From contig NZ_CP127915.1 in assembly GCF_032823475.1 (NCBI RefSeq), positions 2,232,001 to 2,296,000 of the forward strand: a stretch of DNA of 64,000 nucleotides. The letters are read 5' to 3'. Source of the DNA: Acinetobacter sp. SAAs474. GTDB taxonomy: Bacteria; Pseudomonadota; Gammaproteobacteria; Pseudomonadales; Moraxellaceae. Positions 42,047 to 51,100 of the stretch are shown here, one piece after another. The stretch's first letter is position 1. Every line of letters starts with the position of its first letter. The translations under genes were made by a program, and so were the position numbers. The notes under the pieces were generated by a model. It was not told the DNA's origin. It ran no database searches and saw only the letters and a program-made list of their open reading frames with translations.

Positions 42047-42421
42047 ATGTCAAAACATAGTCCGAAATTATCGCCACTTCAGGAATTGATTGCTGAACAA
42101 AAATTGTTATGTGAAGAGGTTGAATCTGCTTATATTGAGGTGAGTGGTGATGATGTTGTGGCTGTGGCAACACAAACACTCAATCAAGAGCCAATTGTTG
42201 GAATTCGAAAAATTGCAGAAGGTCCTGAAAATGTGAGTTGGTATATTTATGGTGGTGAATTACCAGATGGCGATGCAGTTTTTTCAACGATGACCATTAA
42301 AGAATTACAGGAAATTATTCCAGAAGTATTACCATATTTGGCTTTAGATACGGGTTATCGCTTTATGATCGATAGTGATGATTATGAGGATGTATGGAAA
42401 GAAAGTGATATATCTGAATAA
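42047..42421 (+). CDS. Imm33/DUF2185-like protein
   Basis: A 124-residue acidic protein. The second half resembles DUF2185/Imm33 domains: SWYIYGGELPDGDAVFSTMT, ELQEIIPEVLPYLALDTGYR and FMIDSDDYEDVW. Imm33 proteins are found as antitoxins to polymorphic toxins, but many copies, like this one, have no toxin beside them and may be housekeeping. The assignment is from pattern memory only. Confidence 0.5.
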   Translation: MSKHSPKLSPLQELIAEQKLLCEEVESAYIEVSGDDVVAVATQTLNQEPIVGIRKIAEGPENVSWYIYGGELPDGDAVFSTMTIKELQEIIPEVLPYLALDTGYRFMIDSDDYEDVWKESDISE

Positions 42422-42721
42422 AATATGATTACTTACACAGTCATGATGATGATCAAAAGTGAGCAGTAAAGGAAAAGATTAAATCTTTTCCTCTGAAACT
42501 GATGCTATAACCGCAGTAATCATAAAAAAATTATGACTTTGAAAACGTTGTAGTTAATATTTTTAAGTGCAATGATTTTCAATATATCAATGTTATTATG
42601 TTCGCAAATTAAAAGCTTTAAATCGTTTAGAAAAATTTGCTCTAATGCGATAAATCCTTACTAAATGATAAGAAAAACAAGGTATCATAAGTCGTTTAAA
42701 ATAATTTTGGAGAGACCTTAA
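42422..42721 (+). other. Stretch before prmB
   Basis: A hairpin AGGAAAAGATT / AATCTTTTCCT at 42470-42492 with little loop may end the previous transcript. The prmB leader follows; GGAGAG lies near 42709. Confidence 0.4.
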
Positions 42722-43732
42722 GTGGATCGACCGACTATTAGCCCTGAACATTTACAGGAAGCTGCTGAAAACTTAACTACTATTCGCGATTTTATTCGCT
42801 TTGGTGTTACGGCATTACGTCAATACGATGCGCACTTGGGTCAAGGGACAGAAGATTATTTTGCTGAAAGCTCAGCATTAGTGTTACAAACTTTATCATT
42901 GGATTGGAATGCTGATGCTGAAATCTTGGCAGCCAAATTGTTACCCAGTGAGAAAGCTGAGTTTTTAGCCTTATTAGAACGCCGTATCAATGAGAAAGTA
43001 CCTACGTCTTATTTACTGAATTTAGCTTATTTTTGCGCAAAGCCATTCTATGTTGATGAACGTGTTTTGATTCCACGTTCACCAATTGCGGAATTGATTG
43101 ACAATCGCTTTGCACCCTACTTTTTGGATGAAAATGGTAAAATGGGGGCAGCAGTCAATAATTTACCTGAAAATCCATCTCCTAAAACACCACAACGTAT
43201 TTTAGATATGTGTACCGGTTCTGCATGTATTGCCATTGCTTTAGCATATGCATTCCCTGATGCAGAAATTGATGCAACTGATATTTCTAAAGATGCGTTG
43301 GAAGTAGCGCAAATTAATACGGAATATCACCATAAACAATATCAATTGGCCTTATTGGAATCTGATTTATTTGCCAAAATTCCAGCTGAAAATCAATATG
43401 ATTTAATTGTATCTAATCCACCTTATGTGGATGCTGAAGATATGGCAGATTTACCAGAAGAGTTTCATCATGAGCCAGAGTTAGCTTTGGCTGCAGGTCA
43501 AGATGGTTTGGATCTTGTGCGGAAAATGCTTGCTCAAGCAGCAGATTATTTGACTGAAGATGGTTTAATTGTTATTGAAGTCGGTAATTCAGAATGGGCA
43601 ATGAAGCAAAATTTCAATACCATTGATTTTTATTGGTTACAATTCCAAAAAGGTGGTACAGGTATTTTTGCATTAACTGCACAACAATGTCGTACTTTCC
43701 GTGATTTATTCATTCAGTCTGTTCAATTATAA
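42722..43732 (+). CDS. prmB: 50S ribosomal protein L3 N5-glutamine methyltransferase
   Basis: A 336-residue SAM-dependent enzyme that methylates a Gln of ribosomal protein L3. N-terminal helical domain, then FYVDERVLIPRSPIAELI (PrmB-specific), SAM motif LDMCTGSACIAIALA and catalytic SNPPYVD. The start is GTG 42722 after GGAGAG. aroC follows after 13 bases with AGGAGG, the standard prmB-aroC pair. Confidence 0.95.
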   Translation: MDRPTISPEHLQEAAENLTTIRDFIRFGVTALRQYDAHLGQGTEDYFAESSALVLQTLSLDWNADAEILAAKLLPSEKAEFLALLERRINEKVPTSYLLNLAYFCAKPFYVDERVLIPRSPIAELIDNRFAPYFLDENGKMGAAVNNLPENPSPKTPQRILDMCTGSACIAIALAYAFPDAEIDATDISKDALEVAQINTEYHHKQYQLALLESDLFAKIPAENQYDLIVSNPPYVDAEDMADLPEEFHHEPELALAAGQDGLDLVRKMLAQAADYLTEDGLIVIEVGNSEWAMKQNFNTIDFYWLQFQKGGTGIFALTAQQCRTFRDLFIQSVQL

Positions 43733-43745
43733 GGAGGTATAAGCT

Positions 43746-44831
43746 ATGGCAGGTAACAGTATTGGTCAGTTGTTCCGTGTAACCACTTGCGGTGAGTCTC
43801 ATGGTGTTGGTTTAATGGCTATTGTTGATGGTGTTCCTCCTGGGATTGAACTTTCGGAAGCAGATTTACAAACGGATTTAGATCGCCGTAAACCGGGGAC
43901 CTCTAAATTTGCGACACAACGGAAAGAACCAGATGCTGTTGAAATTATTTCTGGTGTATTTGAAGGCAAGACAACGGGAACCTCGATTGGTTTATTGATT
44001 CGTAATACAGATCAAAAATCAAAAGATTATGGCAATATTGCACAGACATTCCGTCCGGGTCATGCAGATTATACCTATACGCAAAAGTATGGTTTTCGTG
44101 ATTACCGTGGTGGTGGTCGCTCAAGTGCACGTGAAACTGCCATGCGTGTTGCTGCGGGAGCCATTGCTAAAAAGTATCTTTTAGAGCAGTTTGGTATTTT
44201 GATTCGTGGGCATGTCACACAAATTGGTCCAGAAAAAGCACACCATTTGGACTGGGCTGAAGTATCAAATAATCCATTTTTTTGTGGTGATGCTACAGCA
44301 GTACCACGTTTTGAAGCATTGGTTACATCGCTACGTGAACAAGGTACAAGTTGTGGTGCTCAACTTGAAATTATTGCTGAAAATGTACCTGTAGGCTGGG
44401 GTGAGCCAGTATTTGACCGTTTAGATGCCGATATTGCGCACGCAATGATGTCAATTAATGCCGTGAAAGGGGTGGAGATTGGTGATGGTTTTGCTGTTGC
44501 TGAGCAGTTTGGTCATCTTACGCGTGATGAATTAACCAGTCATGGATTTTTAGCAAATCATGCAGGTGGAATTTTAGGTGGAATTTCAACAGGACAGGAT
44601 ATTCGTGTAGCAATTGCTTTAAAGCCAACAGCATCAATTACTACGCCAGGTAAAACAATTAATATTAACCGTGAGGATGTTGATGTTTTAACTAAAGGTC
44701 GCCATGATCCTTGTGTCGGGGTACGTGCGACTCCAATTGCAGAAGCAATGCTGGCGATTGTTCTCATGGATCATTTTATGCGACATCGTGCACAAAATGC
44801 AGATGTTATTGCACCATTTACAGCTATTTAA
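43746..44831 (+). CDS. aroC: Chorismate synthase
   Basis: A 361-residue enzyme that makes chorismate from EPSP using reduced FMN. Signatures: [38 protein letters not shown] with [22 protein letters not shown] and [11 protein letters not shown]. Length is typical. Confidence 0.97.
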   Translation: MAGNSIGQLFRVTTCGESHGVGLMAIVDGVPPGIELSEADLQTDLDRRKPGTSKFATQRKEPDAVEIISGVFEGKTTGTSIGLLIRNTDQKSKDYGNIAQTFRPGHADYTYTQKYGFRDYRGGGRSSARETAMRVAAGAIAKKYLLEQFGILIRGHVTQIGPEKAHHLDWAEVSNNPFFCGDATAVPRFEALVTSLREQGTSCGAQLEIIAENVPVGWGEPVFDRLDADIAHAMMSINAVKGVEIGDGFAVAEQFGHLTRDELTSHGFLANHAGGILGGISTGQDIRVAIALKPTASITTPGKTININREDVDVLTKGRHDPCVGVRATPIAEAMLAIVLMDHFMRHRAQNADVIAPFTAI

Positions 44832-44898
44832 TCGTGAATAATGAAAATTCATTATTAATCTATGGGTATAATTTAAAACATTAAATTTTATAATGCCA

Positions 44899-44940
44899 AA
44901 TACTTATCATATGCTATCGCTCTAGCACATGATAAGTATT
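44899..44940 (+). terminator. Hairpin between aroC and thiM
   Basis: TACTTATCATATGCTA pairs with TAGCACATGATAAGTA (one mismatch) around a 6-base loop; it lies between convergent genes and may work both ways. Confidence 0.7.
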
Positions 44941-44965
44941 GATATTAACCAGCAAAGTGATTTTT

Positions 44966-45799
44966 TTATTCTAAAATCTCTATATTGATATATTGTTCAA
45001 TCTTTGTTGGATTTAAACAATAAATTTGATCTAAAAATTCCACATTAAAATGTCCCACGGTTTGAAATTTTTCAAAAGCCAATTGTCCAGCAATTGAAAA
45101 GTGTACATGTGCTGCAATCGTAGCAATGGTCGTATTTGTAACAGCTGTATATGCTGCAATTAAGGCGCCTAAGGCACAACCTGTTGCCGTAATTTTAGGT
45201 TGTAAAAATGATCCACCATTAATTTTAATTACATTATTCATTGCTTTCGATAAAATAAAATCAGCTTCACCTGAAATAGCAATACATGGTGAATATTGAA
45301 GTAATACTTTGGCTTGTTGGTAAACATCAGTACTATTGAGTGTACTATCGACGCCTTTTGATTGAATTTGATGACCTGCTAGTGCACAAATTTCAGAAGC
45401 ATTACCACGAATAACGCTAGGTTGTAATGTTATAAGCTCATCAATGGTCTGTGAGCGCCACGCCAGTATTGTGCTATAACCTACAGGATCAAGTACCCAT
45501 GGTTTTTGATTTTGTTGTGCTGCTTTTGCCGCAATTTTCATTGCTTGTATTTGCTCTGTGGTAGGGGTACCTGTATTGATACTCAGTGCATGGGCAGCAT
45601 GGATAAAGTGACCTGCTTCAAAAGGATTATCAATCATCGCAGGTGAAGCACCTGCAGCCAGTAAAATATTTGCTGTATAATTGGCTGCAACAGTATTGGT
45701 AATGCAATGGATGAGAGGATGTTGTTGTTGTAATGCTTGCCACGCTTCTATGACCTCAGCTGTGATCATTTTGATTTGTGTTGAATCAGAACTAGACAT
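44966..45799 (-). CDS. thiM: Hydroxyethylthiazole kinase
   Basis: A 277-residue kinase that salvages hydroxyethylthiazole for thiamine. HCITNTVAANYTANILLAAG, NTGT, KPWVLDPVGYS and VIRGNASEI are diagnostic; ATP site is seen in ISGEADFI and TATGCALGALIAAY. No thiD or thiE beside it and no TPP riboswitch seen upstream. Confidence 0.95.
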   Translation of the reverse strand: MSSSDSTQIKMITAEVIEAWQALQQQHPLIHCITNTVAANYTANILLAAGASPAMIDNPFEAGHFIHAAHALSINTGTPTTEQIQAMKIAAKAAQQNQKPWVLDPVGYSTILAWRSQTIDELITLQPSVIRGNASEICALAGHQIQSKGVDSTLNSTDVYQQAKVLLQYSPCIAISGEADFILSKAMNNVIKINGGSFLQPKITATGCALGALIAAYTAVTNTTIATIAAHVHFSIAGQLAFEKFQTVGHFNVEFLDQIYCLNPTKIEQYINIEILE

Positions 45800-45937
45800 A
45801 AATTATTTGTCCCATTAAATCATATGTTTTTAGCAGTAATATTGGTTTTAAATTTCACCTAAGGAAATGATTATACTCATGTCATAAGCATGGGTTGTAT
45901 GTTGCTTGATTGATGAGTAGCTTAATTTAAATTCATA

Positions 45938-47122
45938 TTATTGAGTGAAATAATGATCTTGATGTTTGCAGTCATCGCAAAATAAAGAGACATAATTTCC
46001 CGCATCATAATCGATGGATAGGTTGGTTGAGCCGCAATGCATACAGCGTTTGGTAGAGTAAAATTTTAATCGTGGTTCAATTTTTTTCCATACACGTGTA
46101 AGTGGTTGAACAAAAATGGTTTCATCATAACCTAGAAAGTGAAAAAATAAGATTTGACTCATTTTGCTGAGTGGTAAGTTATAGGGTCTCGGTAATATAA
46201 ATGTTTCCCATTTTTCTGCTAAAGATTTAGTACGATATTGCGCTAAGGTTTTTTTTAATAGGTTGGTGTTGATAAAATTTTCATTACGTGGTTGTAATAC
46301 TTTTTGTTGATATAAGTATTCTAAGGCATTTTGGATTAAGTAATAGATTTGACCTAATGCCAGCACATCCAGTAGCCGAAAACAAAAAATCTGAAAACTC
46401 TTATTACCTGCAATATTGATTTTCCACATACGGCAATAAAATTGCATAAATTGAATGATTTCTTGATAAAGTAGATGATATAAAGCATCTTTAACCTCCT
46501 CAGCACTCTTAAATGGCACGCCTAATGTTAGATTTTTATAGAACCAATGTCTGAGTTGTTGGGTGATGCTAAATATACTTGGTTCACCATAACCATCTAA
46601 ACGAACATTTAGGTAATATTGATGTGATTGATTATCGTGGTCCTTGGAAATCAGGATATGATCATGGATTAAAGATTTCATTAAATGCGATTGATATAAA
46701 TAATTTGGCGAAATCGCTTGATATTTATATACATCCCAGTCTATAAACTCTGGATATGTCGTATGCTCTTGAACGGAATCATCTAAAAGGCTTAATAAGA
46801 ATAATTTATGAATAAAACTCAATTTACTCAGTTCAATTTCTGTTGAAATGCTTCGTTTAGATTTGCGAGTTTCTTGTAAGCGTGTTTCTCTGAGTAGCTT
46901 TTTTCTTTTTGATGTGCACTGTTCACAGTGGCAATTATATTGATTTTCTGCGTAAATTTGGTGTTTACAATGACTGCATTCGTGAAAGTGTACTGGTATA
47001 TCGTATTGTTCTGCTTCTACCCAATACATTGATGCACGGCACAGTGGGCATTGTACACTTTCATCGAGTTGTTTTTGAATGATTTGCAGCATATCTGGTG
47101 AGTTAAAAGATGATTCGTTCAT
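45938..47122 (-). CDS. Zinc-ribbon protein of unknown function
   Basis: A 394-residue protein with a Cys cluster at each end. N-terminal: CPLCRAS, HECSHCKHQ and CHCEQCTS (residues about 24-70), enough for two zinc sites, followed by a basic stretch (SKRKKLLRETRLQETRKSKR). C-terminal: CMHCGSTN and CDDCKHQDH (residues about 360-390), a fourth zinc ribbon half-pair. The middle is helical and rich in aromatic residues. No family recognised; the shape suggests nucleic acid binding, but that is inference. No ribosome site is obvious. Confidence 0.65.
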   Translation of the reverse strand: MNESSFNSPDMLQIIQKQLDESVQCPLCRASMYWVEAEQYDIPVHFHECSHCKHQIYAENQYNCHCEQCTSKRKKLLRETRLQETRKSKRSISTEIELSKLSFIHKLFLLSLLDDSVQEHTTYPEFIDWDVYKYQAISPNYLYQSHLMKSLIHDHILISKDHDNQSHQYYLNVRLDGYGEPSIFSITQQLRHWFYKNLTLGVPFKSAEEVKDALYHLLYQEIIQFMQFYCRMWKINIAGNKSFQIFCFRLLDVLALGQIYYLIQNALEYLYQQKVLQPRNENFINTNLLKKTLAQYRTKSLAEKWETFILPRPYNLPLSKMSQILFFHFLGYDETIFVQPLTRVWKKIEPRLKFYSTKRCMHCGSTNLSIDYDAGNYVSLFCDDCKHQDHYFTQ

Positions 47123-47228
47123 GATTATACATGTTTTTATTTATAAAATATGCTGTAGTTGTTGAGAAGCGTGGATTGTAATTATTAAAATAAACTGGAA
47201 ATTTTAAGTGTGTGTCCTTATTAAAATA

Positions 47229-47260
47229 AGCCCATCGCAGTGTTAATGGTGTGATGGGCT
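47229..47260 (-). terminator. Terminator of the L,D-transpeptidase gene
   Basis: AGCCCATC and GATGGGCT form the stem; on the minus strand it is followed by TATTTTAA. It lies 18 bases after the stop. Confidence 0.75.
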
Positions 47261-47278
47261 AAAAAGTATGTGATGAAA

Positions 47279-48124
47279 TTATTCAATAAACTGAATAGAG
47301 GTTCCTATGGCGAGTATTCTGGATAAGTATTGTACATCCCAGTTGGTTAGTCGAATACAGCCATGTGAGGATGATTTAGAAATTAAAGAAGGTGAAGGTG
47401 AGCCGTGGATACCAAAAGATGGCTTAGATAATCCAATCCATACATTACCAACTGGATTGTTAGGGCCTGGTGGTAGTGATAATGGTTTTAAGTTATTGCC
47501 TTGGATGAAATTTTTGGGACTATAACTATAATAAGGATTATGCACAATCGAAGTTATTTTGTGTGTTCCACTTGGGGATGGATTTTCTTCACTGCCAATT
47601 GTAACAGGGAAAGCAGCCACTAACTTACGCTTTGAATTAAAAAGAAATAACTGTTTCATCCCTTTATGAGCCACGATAGACTGTATATCTTGTATTGGTT
47701 TGCGCTGGATGTTGGCCACAATAATTTTTTCCCCAACGGTATCAAACTTATGCTTAGGATTTAATTGTTGTAAAAAAAATTCATCCATTCCAAAACGTTC
47801 TGCAAGCATTTCAGACATACGAACATAGTTTAGATTTTTCATTTTTGCCTGATCTGCATAATCCAGCGGAATATTGCTGATAAATGAATATTTTAGATCT
47901 TGCGCCGTCAGTTGATACTCAATAAAGACAGGATCTTTTGTGTTTTTATTGAGTAGATTCCATATGGTTTCATCCATAATACCAGTTGGATTTAAGCCAT
48001 TCATAATTTGAAATGACGAAATCGCTTTAATTGTATTTAAGCCGCGTTTTCCATCTATTGGACCAGTGGATGATAAGTGGCGATTAAGTAAAACTTGAAT
48101 CTTGCTATTGAGTGGAATATTCAA
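47279..48124 (-). CDS. L,D-transpeptidase (YkuD) with peptidoglycan-binding domain, 5'-truncated
   Basis: A 281-residue readable product. N-terminal peptidoglycan-binding repeat (IQVLLNRHLSSTGPIDGKRG, NTIKAISSFQ), a LysM-like middle (ERFGMDEFFLQQLNP, VGEKIIVANI), then the YkuD domain with HGSPSPSLISKSSSHGCIRL holding the catalytic Cys. The enzyme would make 3-3 crosslinks or attach proteins to peptidoglycan in the periplasm. Its only start is TTG 48124, directly inside the mature protein. Upstream the frame stays open (SENSDALNIPL) until it runs into adhesin repeat DNA, with no signal peptide. So the gene lost its 5' end and promoter at about 48,140 and is probably not functional as it stands. 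Confidence 0.85.
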   Translation of the reverse strand: MNIPLNSKIQVLLNRHLSSTGPIDGKRGLNTIKAISSFQIMNGLNPTGIMDETIWNLLNKNTKDPVFIEYQLTAQDLKYSFISNIPLDYADQAKMKNLNYVRMSEMLAERFGMDEFFLQQLNPKHKFDTVGEKIIVANIQRKPIQDIQSIVAHKGMKQLFLFNSKRKLVAAFPVTIGSEENPSPSGTHKITSIVHNPYYSYSPKNFIQGNNLKPLSLPPGPNNPVGNVWIGLSKPSFGIHGSPSPSLISKSSSHGCIRLTNWDVQYLSRILAIGTSIQFIE

Positions 48125-51100
48125 AGCGTCACTATTTTCCGACCATGTGACTTTGCATGCACCAGTCGATCATGTAGATACTTCTGTTGAAGACACGTTA
48201 AAATTTGATGTGCCATATCAAGTCAAAGATGAGCATGATGCCACTGCAAATGGTGTGATTAAGGTGACTGTAGAAGATGACAGTCCAATTGCACGTGATG
48301 ATGCGAATCGTATTGTTGAAGATGCAGCACCTGTCAGCGGTAATGTGCTGGATAATGATCAGGTGGGTGCAGATGGTCATGGCCAAGTGACGCATGTGGG
48401 TAATACCGCATTATTCAATGGTGAAGTGACGGTCGTAGGTAAATACGGTAGCTTAACCATTCATGCAGATGGCAGCTACACCTACACCTTAGACAATAGC
48501 AAGCCAGAAGTGCAGGCATTGTCTAAAGATCAGGTGGTGACTGAAGAATTTGCTTACAGCATGCGTGATGCGGATGGTGATCAAAGCGATGCTAAATTAA
48601 CCATTAGCATTACCGGTCAAAATGATGCGCCTGTGATTAATACGGATGCCAAAGCAGTGGTGTCTGAAGAGGGTTTCACCGATGCTAATCCAGATGCGGA
48701 TGGTAATACGGATACCACCAATAGTGCAGTATTTACGGGTTACATCAATGTCACAGATGTTGATCGTGATGCGGAGTTAACTTATCAATTTACCGGTGTG
48801 CCAAACAACTTTGTAGATCTAGGGCCTAAAGGATTAACCAGTAATGGTGATCCAGTGGTGTGGATCTTTGATAAGAATTCACCAAATAAAATCACTGGTC
48901 AAGCCAATGGTAAAGATGTTATTACCATTACATTGGATGCCAAAACTGGTGAATACAATGTGACTTTGCATGCACCAGTCGATCATGTAGATACTTCTGT
49001 TGAAGACACGTTAAAATTTGATGTGCCATATCAAGTCAAAGATGAGCATGGTGCAACCGCGAATGGCAATATTACTGTTACGGTAGAAGATGATAGTCCG
49101 ATTTTGGTTAAAAATGGTGAAACTATTGTTCTTGATGAAAAATATTTACCATTGGGAAGTGCCACAGATTCCACCCAGACGACAGTAACAGGTACTTTAG
49201 ACGTTAAATGGGGTGCGGATAATGGTTCACAAAAAGATGCCCAGTTTACTGAGCAAACTAAAGCTGAATTAATGAAGTGGTCAAATAATAGCTTTAATCC
49301 AAATAAATTAACCATTAGCTTTGCTAATGATATGCATACGTTAATTGCTAAAGATGGTGATAAGGTTTTATTTGAAGTTAATCTTCTCATTAACGCTAAT
49401 GGTAATGTTGAATATCAATTTACTTTAAAAGGTGCTTTTGATCACGATGCATTAACTGAGCTTAATTTACCATTTGATTCAATTAAAATTACGGATGCAG
49501 ATGGTGATAGTGTTACAGGTTCATTTAATGTGGTGGTGAAGGATGATAATCCAGATCCAAAGCTTGTTCAGAAAATGGAAGTCAATGAAGACTTATATAT
49601 TCCAAATGGCGGAAAACCAACCAATACAATCAATACCAATGCTGATGCAACAGGCACAAATACGCAAATTGACGGTAAAGTTTCTCATAATAATTGGGTA
49701 AAAACCCCACATGGCGAAGCTATGGTTAATCCAAATGGTACCATTACCTATAAACCAAATCCTAACTTTAGTGGAACAGATAGCTTTACTTATACCACGA
49801 CTAAAGATGATGGTACTCAAGTACAGCATACCGTTGAAGTGGTGGTCAATCCGATTTCAAATGATCCACCAAAATTAACGACCAATACTAAAGAAATTCT
49901 ATGTACACCAGAAGATACAACACTGAAATTAGGTTTAAAAACACCTCAAGTTTCAGATAATGTGGATCAAAATGGTGTTACAGCAGGAGATCAACCTGAA
50001 CGTTTAGGTGCAATCACATTAACATTATCAGGTGCTGGTACAACAACCGTTACATTAGGTGATGGCGGGAAAAATACTGGTGCGATTTTAGTTGATGGTA
50101 ATGGGCAACCATTAAAACTCAATGCGAATGGTAAATATACCATTGTCTTGGTTAATGCGGATGGTACATTACATGCTTCACACACTACGGATATTAAACT
50201 TGATCAATCAAATGTCAATTATTTAACGGTTGAACAGTATGAGAAAATCCAAGCTCAGCCAGGTGAAAACCGTCATGAAAACTTTGAAGTTAAAGTGACA
50301 GTGACCAGCTATGAGGTGGATGCAGACGGTCGTATTGATAAAAATGCTATAGGCGTGGGTTCAACACCAAATAACTTGGCTGATGATAAACCAGGTATCG
50401 GTGCAACCAATTCCGAAACCGTTAAAGTCACCGTACAAGCTGTAACCGATAATGCTGCATTAACCTTTGATACAGCAGTCACCATAAAAGCGGCTGATTT
50501 TGTTTCAGGCAACCAAAATAATCAAGCTAATCAAGATCATAGTTATACGGTTAGTTACGATGCAACGAAAGCAATTCCTAAAGCAACCGTCACGATCAAT
50601 GAGGACTATAGTTTTAATCTTAAAGATATTACCAATATTAACTTTAATGATTTGGATGGTAGTGAGCAGCGTTCGATTAAGATTGAAAATCCACTAGATT
50701 CTGGTGGCGATATTCGTGTTTTTTATAATGGAAAATGGCATGACTTACCAGTAGGAGGAGAACCACTCATTATTCTTGCTAATTCAGGATTAGCTGGTCA
50801 AACTGGTCATGAAAGTAGCTTCCCGGATATTAAAATTGCAGGTGCACAAAACCAAAGTCAAAATATTAATGGCATTAAAGTCACCATTAATACTCAAGAT
50901 ACCGATAGTGATAAAGCAGCATGTGGTGACCCTATTGCTGAGAAAAATTTAACGGATAACTCCGTGATCATTAATCTTGAAGTTAAGCCTGTGGCAGGTG
51001 ATATCACGATATCTAATGTTTCAACGCTAGAAGATACAGCCGTTGCTTTCTTAGCAGGTTTGAAAGTGACTGATAAAAATCAAAATTCAGTCACAGCAAC

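Noticed and set aside
45800..45937. TPP riboswitch upstream of thiM
   Set aside because: The conserved CTGAGA and ACCTGATCTGG elements are not found.
47307..47525. Plus-strand frame of 72 codons within the L,D-transpeptidase gene
   Set aside because: It is antisense to the conserved YkuD domain and has no own signal.
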